Shown: positions 26,022 through 35,008 of the stretch, piece after piece | Layout: each line of letters opens with the position of its first letter | Position numbering within the stretch: the first letter of the stretch is position 1 | Assembly (NCBI GenBank): GCA_946222995.1 | Contig: CAMIOS010000007.1 | Span: forward strand, 29,360-93,359 | DNA: 64,000 bases | Direction: 5' to 3' | Origin: an uncultured Enhydrobacter sp. | GTDB lineage: Bacteria > Pseudomonadota > Gammaproteobacteria > Pseudomonadales > Moraxellaceae | The notes under the pieces: model-generated | The model's database searches: none | What the model was told of the DNA's origin: nothing | The model's input: only the letters and a program-made list of their open reading frames with translations | Program-made: the position numbers and the translations under genes

Positions 26022-28822
26022 TGTCCTTGTTTGACCTCGCTTGATTTGGCCAAGAGGGTCAAATTCATCACATAATCATTGCCAATCGTTACTGTCAATG
26101 GCATATAACCGTCCGCCGTTATTTGGTATTGCCCACTGGCCAAATCCAACACCTGAAAATGCCCCGTATCATCGCTTATCACGGTGGTTACCATGACATT
26201 ATTACGCCAGATAGACAGCGGGATATTGCCGTTACCATTACTGGTTTTGCCAGCAAAGCCGTAGGCGGGCGTTAGGGGTATGTTGACCAAGGTTGGTGCA
26301 TAATCAGCGACTTTGACTCGTTGGCTAACCAACTGACTGGTCTGATAGTCAAACGGCAAATTTTTACTGTCCAAAGATACAGTATAAACATTCGGTAACA
26401 GGCCATTAATCAGATAGCGACTGTGGGTATCACTGTCATTGATCAATGTTGCGGTTGTTTGTTTGCCATTGAGCGAAAAACTCAGTTGCTCACTATCAAT
26501 TTTTGGTGCACTTGGATGGGTGACATCCACCACGATACTGCCAAGGTCTGTACTTGGGTAATTGCCTAGGGTAATACCACCGGCCGGCGGTTGCCAAAAA
26601 TTCAAATGCACTTGCAAAAAGGCAAAATCTCGCTTTTGAAGATTGAGTAAGTAATTGTTATGTTGACTCAACCGGCTGTCCTGTACCGCAATCATTGGGC
26701 TTACATCGTCCAAATAATTATGCTGATAGCCAAGACTTACTCTGATCGCATTATTTTTAAAATATTGCCATTGTACCTGCCAACCCAATTGATTTGCCGT
26801 CGAGCCATAGCCTAAAGTCAGCTGATTGTTATCTGAGAAGTTATGGGTAAAAAATCCTTGATAATCTACCTTGCCGCCATACTCTGCCACATCCGGATGC
26901 CATCGCCGCAAGCTATGCCCCATCATATTATTATCATCAAAGCGATGCTGATAGCTAACTTCGTCTTGGTAGCGATTACCTGTGATGCTGTACTGCCCGT
27001 GATTGTTTGTAATACCTGTCAAACGGTATTGATAAAAATCATCTCGACTGTCCCAGTTTACGGCCGTACTTAGATGATCGGTTAGTTGGCGGGTAATCAT
27101 CGCAGTTTGGTAGCGATTGTGCTCACCATCTGCCAATTGATAATCATAATAACTGGCATTCACATTGGTTTTGGTATTGGGCTGATAATTTAATAGTAAA
27201 CTGTGACTGGCAGTACGAACTTCATCATCCGCCAAATCATGGCGATATAGGCTATATTGATAATTAGCAAACCATTTTTCACGCTGATACTGCCAGTCGC
27301 TCAAGAAGGTTGTCGCATCTTGCGCGTGCCAATAATCCAGATCAAGATTACTGTAGCGACCCAACGCTGAGTTTGCACCAATCCGCCAAAACGCTTGGTC
27401 AAAATCCCCCACCTGCCCTCGCAATGACAACCGATTGTTAATACCGTATTCAGCGTATAGGCTCTCGCCCCAACCCCGATTGTGCGTATCTGGATTCAAT
27501 ATATTGCCCAAACGTCCAGCATTCGCCTCAACCAGCCATTCATCGGTTGCAACATTGGCGCGGCGATTGGCAATATGAATGCGGCGTATTTGGCTAGGCA
27601 CACTTGCCAAAGGGTAATCAAAAATCGCCACTTCCACCAGACTGGTGCGGTAATCAAATAGATTGGCATTTAGATTAATAAACTCATAAATACCGTCTAA
27701 CCCAATTTGTACCCGAGCCACACCCATACCATTGATGCGTAACTCAGCGATACCGCCTATGGTACCTGTGCCTGTAATGGTCTGAAAATTTTGGTAATTA
27801 CTTTGCAATAATGAACGCGTGTTATTATCTGCCCGATTGACATGACGCTTGATATCTTGATTGGAATACGCCATGCTCAATCCTGAAAAATCTTCCACCC
27901 CTAAGTTTGATAGCCCAGACTGGTTAGTACCAACACGGGTGGCAAAATTTTTACCAGCTGTCTGCCAATAAGCATTATCAACTTGTAAATCGGATAACGG
28001 TTCTTCAAACAATTTTTCGCTGCGATACAAGGGATTAAAACTGGCACGCTGATAGCTCTGAGTCATGCCCTTGGACGCATTAATGCCCCAAACGCCACCA
28101 CTGGCAAAGCCAAATGCACCGACATTGGTATACAGTTGATGGCTATAATTAAGCTGGTTTAGATCAAGTGGTTTATCGTTAATACCCTCTAACTTAGTAT
28201 CTGACTGAATACGATCGACCAACGCTGTTGGCGGATTTGCAAACGTGGTACTGTAGCCCAAATCCACACTCAAGCCCAATAGTCCCGCTTTTTTAGGATA
28301 GGCATCAATCGGTAGGGTGTTCGTTTTATTCTCACCTGACGGGCTTAATGCATTGGGTTGCCACGCCATGTTAATATGCACGGCTAAATCTGCATGATTA
28401 AAAACAGCCGAGACACCAAGCTTTCTTAAGGTAGATAGGGCAATATAATTGGTATCCTGATACCGCAAAAAGTCATCAGCAGATAAAGTCACTTGCCCAA
28501 GTGGGGTATGAATATTTGCTGTGTGGTTAGATAACGTAAACTGCGATACGGCAATCCCTAGCAACTCAGCGACTTTATTCACTGTTAAATAATAATCATT
28601 AACTGATTGTAATAAAGAAGCGCTGTCTTGACTTTCGCCATTGACCGTTACCCCAACCAATAAGTTTTGTTGATTGGTTGAAGGTAACGTAATACTGCTG
28701 GGCATAGGTGGCTTTGGTGCTGCATCAAAAGCCCCTAACAAGTCATTCATATCGGCAGTTTGAGCATTTGCCAAATTAGCACTAGCCGCCAATACCCAAA
28801 CAATAGGCGATAAATATCTCAT
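26018..28822 (-). CDS. Fimbrial outer-membrane usher
   Basis: This 934-residue usher assembles fimbrial subunits through the outer membrane. It has a signal peptide (PIVWVLAASANLANA) and an N-terminal chaperone-binding domain (about 45-170, NKVAELLGIAVSQFTLSNHT). A large beta-barrel follows with a plug insertion near IAELRINGMGVARVQIGLDGIYEF and VEVAIFDYPLASVPSQIRR. Small C-terminal beta domains include YGFAGKTSNGNGNIPLSIWRN. It begins 18 bases after the chaperone gene and overlaps the SCPU gene. Association with an SCPU subunit points to archaic-type or related chaperone-usher systems (inference). Confidence 0.9.
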   Translation of the reverse strand: MRYLSPIVWVLAASANLANAQTADMNDLLGAFDAAPKPPMPSSITLPSTNQQNLLVGVTVNGESQDSASLLQSVNDYYLTVNKVAELLGIAVSQFTLSNHTANIHTPLGQVTLSADDFLRYQDTNYIALSTLRKLGVSAVFNHADLAVHINMAWQPNALSPSGENKTNTLPIDAYPKKAGLLGLSVDLGYSTTFANPPTALVDRIQSDTKLEGINDKPLDLNQLNYSHQLYTNVGAFGFASGGVWGINASKGMTQSYQRASFNPLYRSEKLFEEPLSDLQVDNAYWQTAGKNFATRVGTNQSGLSNLGVEDFSGLSMAYSNQDIKRHVNRADNNTRSLLQSNYQNFQTITGTGTIGGIAELRINGMGVARVQIGLDGIYEFINLNANLFDYRTSLVEVAIFDYPLASVPSQIRRIHIANRRANVATDEWLVEANAGRLGNILNPDTHNRGWGESLYAEYGINNRLSLRGQVGDFDQAFWRIGANSALGRYSNLDLDYWHAQDATTFLSDWQYQREKWFANYQYSLYRHDLADDEVRTASHSLLLNYQPNTKTNVNASYYDYQLADGEHNRYQTAMITRQLTDHLSTAVNWDSRDDFYQYRLTGITNNHGQYSITGNRYQDEVSYQHRFDDNNMMGHSLRRWHPDVAEYGGKVDYQGFFTHNFSDNNQLTLGYGSTANQLGWQVQWQYFKNNAIRVSLGYQHNYLDDVSPMIAVQDSRLSQHNNYLLNLQKRDFAFLQVHLNFWQPPAGGITLGNYPSTDLGSIVVDVTHPSAPKIDSEQLSFSLNGKQTTATLINDSDTHSRYLINGLLPNVYTVSLDSKNLPFDYQTSQLVSQRVKVADYAPTLVNIPLTPAYGFAGKTSNGNGNIPLSIWRNNVMVTTVISDDTGHFQVLDLASGQYQITADGYMPLTVTIGNDYVMNLTLLAKSSEVKQGQ

Positions 28823-28840
28823 GCGTATCGGTTGTTGCTA

Positions 28841-29395
28841 TTATTTGACATTAACTGTCATAGGCAAGCCATAGCGCGAACCAATTTCAAGCTTAACCAC
28901 TTTATTTTTACCATCATACTGCACTGGATTGTCTATCTGCTGCTCAATCAACAGCACGCTGTGGTAAGTGGCTTTAGCAAAACCCTGTGGCGGGCGAACA
29001 CTGATACGCACGGTTTGGTAACCACTGCCTGGGATGGTAAATAAGGTTGGATTAATTAAAGTCCAATTTTTTAATGTCGCATCACTAGACGCAACGGGTT
29101 TTAGATTGGCATCTAAATCAATCAAGTTTAGCCTAATTGTTTTAGGCGCAGTATTATAATTATAAATCGTCAGCGATGTGTCGGATTTGCCAAGCTTGGT
29201 ATCTAAATTCACATTGATGCTAGAGGGCGAGATTCCCAACTGTGGCGGCGGTAAGCCTGTCTGCTTATCATTACGTACCACGATACCAGCCGTTGTGTCT
29301 GCTGCATTGGCAACCGATGGCAAACTTACTGTTATACCCAACGCCAATATGGCCGCTGGCCATTGATAAGCTAAAATCTGGTTTTTCATTGACAT
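28841..29395 (-). CDS. Short fimbrial chaperone, apparently N-terminal domain only
   Basis: This 184-residue periplasmic protein has signal ILALGITVSLPSVANA followed by one immunoglobulin-like domain typical of the first half of PapD-like chaperones (GISPSSINVNLDTKLGKSDTSLTIYNY, then FTIPGSGYQTVRISVRPP, then LEIGSRYGLPMTVNVK). It stops exactly where the first domain of a normal chaperone ends. Family members usually have two domains and about 220-250 residues. The ribosome site AGGAACTA is good and no frame continues after the stop, so the short form is not a simple frameshift. It should serve the pilin and usher genes on either side. Confidence 0.78.
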   Translation of the reverse strand: MSMKNQILAYQWPAAILALGITVSLPSVANAADTTAGIVVRNDKQTGLPPPQLGISPSSINVNLDTKLGKSDTSLTIYNYNTAPKTIRLNLIDLDANLKPVASSDATLKNWTLINPTLFTIPGSGYQTVRISVRPPQGFAKATYHSVLLIEQQIDNPVQYDGKNKVVKLEIGSRYGLPMTVNVK

Positions 29396-29450
29396 TAGTT
29401 CCTTTTTTTTACATTCACAGTGATCATGTCTGACCCAAATGTATTATAAG

Positions 29451-29482
29451 AAAAAAATGCCAGCAATTCGCTGGCATTTTAG
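29451..29482 (-). terminator. Intrinsic terminator between pilin and chaperone genes
   Basis: AAAATGCCAGC (29454-29464) and GCTGGCATTTT (29470-29480) form a perfect 11-pair stem with an AATTC loop. Read on the minus strand, TTTTTTT follows. It lies about 30 bases after the pilin stop, so most transcripts should end here, with read-through for chaperone, usher and tip genes. Confidence 0.88.
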
Positions 29483-29510
29483 CAGGGCTAGTATGCTACT
29501 GTTTTTACCA

Positions 29511-30149
29511 TTAGTTACCTGTTAAGGTCAACAAAAATGTATTGGTGCTGCTGTTTGAGTTTGGGTCTTTGCCCGCCGCGCCACGCGTATTATACTCACC
29601 AGGTACAGTCGCTTTTGTTAAGTCCATATTAAATTTAATATCACCCATCACTGGCGTCCAGCCGCTTGGGATTTTAATAGACCCTGTGCCAGAGTTGGTC
29701 ACACCAGTGCCGGTTGATTGTAGTACCGCGCCAGTGGTGAGGATTTGTGCCCCAGTTGAACCGGCACTTACTGCTTTTAATGTCGCATTAGGATTGGTTA
29801 AAGTCAATGTAACAGGCGCAGTAGAGATACTACGCACCGCCCAAGCATTTTGTAACGTTACCGGTACTGATGATGATAATAGGGTTGAAGCCATACCTGT
29901 GGTATTTACATCACCACTAACCGTATAAGATGATGCACCAAGTACGCCAGTACCAGTACGCGTAGAGGTGTCGCTGATTGATTGGTTGTTAGCGGTCAAA
30001 TTAAGCAAGGCATCATCCCAGTGGTATAACACCAATACTTCAGGCATCGTAACCCGAAAATCTGTACCACCTGTCACGCTAGCCGCCATTGCGTTGCTAG
30101 ACAATACAGCAGCTAAGGTAACAATCGAAATTTTAGAGATAAGTCGCAT
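29511..30149 (-). CDS. Major fimbrial subunit (pilin)
   Basis: The protein has about 212 residues, starting at the ATG at 30149 that follows a GGAG ribosome site; an upstream in-frame ATG at 30176 lacks one. The signal peptide is SIVTLAAVLSSNAMAA. The mature protein is small, Thr/Ser/Gly/Ala-rich and beta-strand-like, and ends in the alternating hydrophobic strand TNTFLLTLTGN typical of donor-strand-exchanged subunits. It is first in the fimbrial operon and has its own terminator, as expected for the most abundant product. I place it as a fimbrial shaft protein by context; the precise family is uncertain. Confidence 0.75.
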   Translation of the reverse strand: MRLISKISIVTLAAVLSSNAMAASVTGGTDFRVTMPEVLVLYHWDDALLNLTANNQSISDTSTRTGTGVLGASSYTVSGDVNTTGMASTLLSSSVPVTLQNAWAVRSISTAPVTLTLTNPNATLKAVSAGSTGAQILTTGAVLQSTGTGVTNSGTGSIKIPSGWTPVMGDIKFNMDLTKATVPGEYNTRGAAGKDPNSNSSTNTFLLTLTGN

Positions 30150-30502
30150 ATGTAAGCTCCTATAGCAGATAAGCATTTAAATATTGTATTGATTTCATAT
30201 TGTTATTATATAGGGACTGTGCTCTAAAAAATCAATTAAAGCCGATAATTTTCTTCAAATATCCGATAAAAAAAATTCACAGCTATTTTATGAGCGTAAT
30301 TATCCAAATTATTTTCTATCGGTAAAACGCCACCAATCATTTTTAGCTTGTATGTACATTTTTGTTTGAAGTGGGCACAACAGGGCTATTTTTAAGCATT
30401 GTTTGAATATAGTTTCATTAACTTGTCATCTTAACGTTACATAATTTTAAAAGTTTGTAAATGTATTAAACTTAAAGTAAAAGTAAAAGATGAGGAGAAG
30501 GT
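30150..30502. other. Divergent intergenic region between pilin and nucleotidase
   Basis: About 350 AT-rich bases have no credible gene. They contain a PhoB-box candidate at 30412-30429 close to the nucleotidase and must contain the pilin promoter. Confidence 0.5.
30412..30429 (+). promoter_or_regulatory. PhoB box candidate upstream of the nucleotidase
   Basis: GTTTCAT-TAAC-TTGTCAT has the 7-4-7 layout of the Pho box (consensus CTGTCAT-N4-CTGTCAT) with 5/7 and 6/7 matches. It lies 73 bases upstream of the ATG at 30503. Confidence 0.55.
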
Positions 30503-32416
30503 ATGGCAGTTTATCGCATTGGCGTAACCACTAAAAAATTATTATGCGTGGCAATAGGGGGCTTGTTACTTACTGCCTGTAATGATGATAATAACAATAG
30601 CTCAACTCGATTGGTTGAGCCTGAGGGTGGGGCATTAAATTTAAGTATCTTACATATTAATGACAGCCACTCACATCTAGATGAAGAAACCACCACGCTA
30701 CAGTTAGAAACAACGGCAGGCAAACGTGAAGCAATCACCACGAATTTTGGTGGGGCAGCACGCGTTACCGCCTTAATCAATAACTTAGCGAATAGTACAC
30801 CAAATGTCATTAAAATCCATGACGGTGATGCCGTTACCGGTGATTTGTACTATAATTTGGGCGAGGGGAAAGCCGAAGCCGACACGATGAATACCGTGTG
30901 CTTTGATACGCTCACATTGGGTAATCATGAGTTTGATAATGGTGATGCAGGTCTTAATAAATTCTTAAATTACCTAGATAATGGTACCTGTAAAACCAAT
31001 ACCCAAGCGTTAAGTGCCAATACAAAATTTGGTGCAAGCTCACCACTATATAATTCTAATTTAGTTAAACCTTATCAAATCATTGAAAAAGAAGGACAAA
31101 AAATTGCGCTAATTGGCATTACCATTGCCGGCAAAACCAAAACCTCCTCTCGGCCTAATACAGATACGACATTTAGCGATGAAGTTGCAACTGCGCAAGC
31201 CCAGATTAACGCGCTAAAAGCCCAAGGCATCAATAAAATTATTTTACAGACGCATATTGGTTATGATTTTGACCAGCAGCTTGCCAAGCAGTTAAGTGGG
31301 GTGGACGTCATCATTAGTGGCGATTCACACACGCTACTAGGGCCGCAATCAATGGCAACTTATGGACTGACGCCAGCAGGCGATTACCCAACGAAAACCA
31401 CGGATAAGGACGGTAAAAATGTGTGTATCGCCCAAGCGTGGCAGTACAACTATGTCGTCGGCAAATTAGATGTTAGCTTTGATAAAAATGGCGATGTTAC
31501 CAGCTGTGGCGGTCATCCTTACGTGGTGCTAGGAGATCAGTTCAAGCGATCAGCCGCCAAATCGGCTGCATTAACAAGTGATGAAATCAATACGATCAAA
31601 AATGACATCACCAACAGCGGTATTTTCCAAATTGTCGCCCCAGACCCAAAAGCAGTCAGCGTGCTTGCGCCCTATAAAGCACAAAAAGATGCGTTAGCCT
31701 TACAACAAGTTGCCATTGCACCAGATAACTTGTGTTTACGTCGTCTGCCAGGTACCAAGCGGGACATTACTCGTTCAGCATTAGGCGACGTTTGTAATCT
31801 TAATGATCGTGTTAATCAGCATGGTGGTGATATCCAACAAATCGTTGCAGAAGCCTTTTTATCTGAAGGTAAACGATATTTTAACGCAGATATCTCGGTA
31901 CAAAATGGCGGTGGCGTGCGTGTCGATATTCCAAAAGGTCCTGTGACTGTTGGTAAAATATACGAAGTACTGCCCTTTAAAAATACTTTAGTTCAGCTAA
32001 AAGCCTCTGGACAAGAAGTAAAAAATGCCTTAGAAGATGCGGTAGATGGCGTGCTGGTTAACAACAACTCAGGCGGTTATCCTTACACGGGCGGTCTGCG
32101 TTGGGACATTGATTTATCACAACCTAAAGGCTCACGTATCAGCAATCTGCAGGTAAGAGATGCCAATAATGTTTATCAGCCCATTGATATGGCTAAAACC
32201 TATAATGTGATTACCAATAATTTTGTGGCAGATGGTCAAGATTACTACACGACTTTTAAGAATATTAAAGGTGATCGCCGAGTGGATGTGGGATTAGATT
32301 ACGCCGAGGCTTTCTTACATTATATTGATGGCTTAACCGGCACGAGCGGTAATAAATCCTTATCGATACTTCCAATTGACTATTACAGTACGCATAGCTT
32401 TAAAGATACCCCATAA
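30503..32416 (+). CDS. Surface-anchored bifunctional metallophosphatase/5'-nucleotidase lipoprotein
   Basis: This 637-residue lipoprotein (lipobox LLTAC, Cys at about residue 26, then an Asn/Asp/Ser-rich tether) has two parts. The N-terminal calcineurin-like phosphoesterase domain carries metal ligands (HINDSHSHLDE, DGDAVTGD, LGNHEFDNGD, THIGYD, SGDSHT). The C-terminal 5'-nucleotidase domain carries VQNGGGVRVDIPKG and NNFVADGQDYYTTF. It hydrolyses nucleotides outside the cytoplasm to release phosphate and nucleosides. The ribosome site GAGGAGAAGGT is strong. A PhoB-box candidate upstream fits phosphate-starvation control. Confidence 0.9.
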   Translation: MAVYRIGVTTKKLLCVAIGGLLLTACNDDNNNSSTRLVEPEGGALNLSILHINDSHSHLDEETTTLQLETTAGKREAITTNFGGAARVTALINNLANSTPNVIKIHDGDAVTGDLYYNLGEGKAEADTMNTVCFDTLTLGNHEFDNGDAGLNKFLNYLDNGTCKTNTQALSANTKFGASSPLYNSNLVKPYQIIEKEGQKIALIGITIAGKTKTSSRPNTDTTFSDEVATAQAQINALKAQGINKIILQTHIGYDFDQQLAKQLSGVDVIISGDSHTLLGPQSMATYGLTPAGDYPTKTTDKDGKNVCIAQAWQYNYVVGKLDVSFDKNGDVTSCGGHPYVVLGDQFKRSAAKSAALTSDEINTIKNDITNSGIFQIVAPDPKAVSVLAPYKAQKDALALQQVAIAPDNLCLRRLPGTKRDITRSALGDVCNLNDRVNQHGGDIQQIVAEAFLSEGKRYFNADISVQNGGGVRVDIPKGPVTVGKIYEVLPFKNTLVQLKASGQEVKNALEDAVDGVLVNNNSGGYPYTGGLRWDIDLSQPKGSRISNLQVRDANNVYQPIDMAKTYNVITNNFVADGQDYYTTFKNIKGDRRVDVGLDYAEAFLHYIDGLTGTSGNKSLSILPIDYYSTHSFKDTP

Positions 32417-32456
32417 TTGGCTGTAACAAATTCCATTAACAATAAAACAAATGGTA

Positions 32457-32491
32457 GGGTGGGTTAGCCAGATTTTCGGTCTAACCCACCC
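32457..32491. terminator. Stem-loop after the nucleotidase gene
   Basis: GGGTGGGTTAG and CTAACCCACCC form a perfect 11-pair stem with a 13-base loop, but no strong T-run follows. The leading GGTAGGGTG also occurs in another palindrome at 40231, so this may be a dispersed palindromic repeat and not a dedicated terminator. Confidence 0.55.
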
Positions 32492-32608
32492 TTAATAAGT
32501 GATACGATTTCTAATTTAACGGTATAAAGCAACTTACATTATCTTTAATCCATGTAATCTCGTTGGTATAAGTATGAGAGTTGCCCCATTGCATGGTTAA
32601 CATCGACC

Positions 32609-32645
32609 AAAAAGCCCAATAACCGTTTGGATTATTGGGCTTTTT
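32609..32645. terminator. Bidirectional intrinsic terminator
   Basis: AAAAAGCCCAATAA and TTATTGGGCTTTTT pair to give a 14-pair stem with a 9-base loop and T-runs on both strands. It lies between the convergent nucleotidase genes and should stop both transcripts. Confidence 0.92.
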
Positions 32646-32676
32646 CCTACGAATGTTAGCTAACTAGTGCCAAAGA

Positions 32677-34746
32677 TTACTTTGACAAATCAATCGCATA
32701 ATCTGCCAAACCTTTATTTGAACCATCATCATTATTAAGTACGCTAATATTGGTTAAACCTGCGGTTTGGGCAATAGCGATTTTATTGGCCGCTGATTTA
32801 AACGTGACTGCACCTGCGGTACGGACTTTGGCAAATTGCCAGCTACGACTGCTGCCATTGTTGCTAAGGCTCAAATTTTTGACGGATTTGATATAGTTAA
32901 TCAGTACATCACGGTTGGCATCGGGTGAGGCATAGATGACATTGCTACCATCAAGACCAGGAAAGCCACCACCACCGCTGGCACGATAGTTATTGGTTGC
33001 GATAATAAAGTCGCTATTGTCATCAATGGGCTTACCTTGATATGTCAGATTGATAATACGGCTACCAACCGGCTTGGTCACGTCAATTTCATAATGGATA
33101 TTGGGATCAGTAAACATATCAAAGTTATAGCCTGGGAACGTGCTGATAAGGGCTTGGGGGGTGGTAAGTGTGGGGTCAATGGTATTAAAGCGTTTGGCGG
33201 CGGTTTCTAGCCAAGCTTTGATAACACTGCCTTTGACTTTAACGGCTTGTACCGTGTTGGGGTATAAGTATAAGTCTGCCGCATTATTAATAGCGATATT
33301 GCCACGCTTCACATCGGTGTAGTCGTTGCCGCCTGCAAAGCCGCTTTTAAAGGGGGCACTCACAGATAGTACGGGGATCGCTTTATACTGTGGTAAATTG
33401 GCTTGAATATAATCGCTAATATACTTGGCTTGGGCTTGGTTAACGACTTGAATCGCTGAAACATCACCGACATCGGCAAAGTAAGAGGTCATATCAAAGT
33501 CAGCGCTGCCAATGGGAGTTTTGACATAATTAATGGTGGCTTGGTGCTCGGCATTAATCAGCTGCCCAACTTGTGGGTCTACCGCCACAAAGCTTTTATC
33601 GGCATTTTGGATCGTACGCACTTCGACTTTGGTATTGGGTTTATTTACCACCCATTTTTGCCCGTCAAAGGTTAAATTAAGTTTGATAACGCCCAAGCCT
33701 TTACCCCAAAAACTTGGCATCACCGCAGGGACATTATTGATAAAACCATTGACTTTATCCACACCCGTAGCATTAAAGCGGGTATCTGTGCTTTTAGCAT
33801 CTGGGAATACTTGGTGGGTATGCCCCATCAAAATCGCATCAATGCCCGCCACTTGCGAAAGATAATAGCTGGCATTTTCCATAGTTGGGCTATACGGCGA
33901 GTTATCAATACCGCCATGCGATAAGGCTACAACCACATCTGCCCCATTGGCGCGCATTTCTGGCACATATTTTTCTGCCATTTCTTTGGCACCTTGGGTA
34001 TAGACTTTACCATCCAGCCATTTTTTATCCCATTGCATAATCCCAGGGGTGGTAAAGCCAATCACCCCAATATGCAGCGGTACACTAACGGTTTTGCCGT
34101 CTGGCGTGGTGGCGGTAAAGGTTTTGGTGATGATGGTGTAAGGTTTAAATAACGGTTGTTTGTTGCGTGTGCTATAGACGTTTGATAATACCAACGGAAA
34201 ATTGGGGCCTTGACAAGCACTTGGACTGGCGGTGATACCATCAACATTAAATTGGCTACCTGTCACTTGGTTTAAGTAGTTCAGCCCATAGTTAAATTCA
34301 TGGTTGCCAATCGTGCCAGCGTCAAACTTTAACGCATTCATCACCTTATAAATGCCCAAGGTTTCATCACATTTGACTGGGTTGATTTGGGCTTGATAAT
34401 CGCCCAATGCACTACCTTGAATGGTATCACCATTATCAAATAACACGTTATTGGCAGATTCACTACGGGCATTATTAATCAAAGTTGCCGTGCGTTCCAA
34501 TCCCAAGCTTTTATCCTCTGCCAATTTGTAATAGTCATAGCTTAGGACATTGTTATGCAAATCAGAGGTTTCAAGAATGCTAAAGTTTAAACTGGTATTG
34601 GTGGCAACTTTAGGCGTGGTGGGGGTCGCAAAAGTATCGCTATCATTGTCATTATTACAACCCACCAGCGTAAGGCTGGCTATAACCAGGCAGCTTGTCA
34701 TTTTAAAAGTGGGTATGGTTTGATAATTTTTAGTTGATTTCATCAT
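32677..34746 (-). CDS. cpdB: 2',3'-cyclic-nucleotide phosphodiesterase/3'-nucleotidase lipoprotein (CpdB-like)
   Basis: This enzyme of about 689 residues starts at the tandem ATG at 34746-34741 following AGCGGATAACG; the frame is open further upstream without a ribosome site. The lipobox SLTLVGC gives membrane anchoring. The metallophosphatase domain shows LETSDLHNNVLSYDY, DNGDTIQGSALGDY, GNHEFNYGL, SHGGID and GHTHQVF. The C-terminal nucleotidase domain has TNNYRASGGGGFPGLDG. CpdB releases phosphate from cyclic and 3'-nucleotides. It is convergent with the related 5'-nucleotidase and has its own Pho-box-like site. Confidence 0.9.
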   Translation of the reverse strand: MMKSTKNYQTIPTFKMTSCLVIASLTLVGCNNDNDSDTFATPTTPKVATNTSLNFSILETSDLHNNVLSYDYYKLAEDKSLGLERTATLINNARSESANNVLFDNGDTIQGSALGDYQAQINPVKCDETLGIYKVMNALKFDAGTIGNHEFNYGLNYLNQVTGSQFNVDGITASPSACQGPNFPLVLSNVYSTRNKQPLFKPYTIITKTFTATTPDGKTVSVPLHIGVIGFTTPGIMQWDKKWLDGKVYTQGAKEMAEKYVPEMRANGADVVVALSHGGIDNSPYSPTMENASYYLSQVAGIDAILMGHTHQVFPDAKSTDTRFNATGVDKVNGFINNVPAVMPSFWGKGLGVIKLNLTFDGQKWVVNKPNTKVEVRTIQNADKSFVAVDPQVGQLINAEHQATINYVKTPIGSADFDMTSYFADVGDVSAIQVVNQAQAKYISDYIQANLPQYKAIPVLSVSAPFKSGFAGGNDYTDVKRGNIAINNAADLYLYPNTVQAVKVKGSVIKAWLETAAKRFNTIDPTLTTPQALISTFPGYNFDMFTDPNIHYEIDVTKPVGSRIINLTYQGKPIDDNSDFIIATNNYRASGGGGFPGLDGSNVIYASPDANRDVLINYIKSVKNLSLSNNGSSRSWQFAKVRTAGAVTFKSAANKIAIAQTAGLTNISVLNNDDGSNKGLADYAIDLSK

Positions 34747-34811
34747 CGTTATCCGCTTAGTTGTATAGGCGTTAAGTAAAAAAAATTTACGATAAATCAT
34801 AAGTATAACGC

Positions 34812-34829
34812 ATGACAAATTGATGAAAA
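34812..34829 (-). promoter_or_regulatory. PhoB box candidate upstream of cpdB
   Basis: On the minus strand the site reads TTTTCAT-CAAT-TTGTCAT, a 7-4-7 Pho box with 5/7 and 6/7 matches. It sits 66 bases before the chosen cpdB start. Confidence 0.6.
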
Positions 34830-35008
34830 CCGCTGATAAAAACATTAAACACAATACATTTTTCTAGACCTACCAAAAAAATTGGCATACTATTGTTAAA
34901 ATTTTTTTATGGGTATGTGCCTATTTGACCTTTGCTACGGTAGACGATAGCCAAATGATGGGTCATAGGGCATAAGTGTGGTACTTGGTAAATATAGGTG
35001 ATCTTAAT

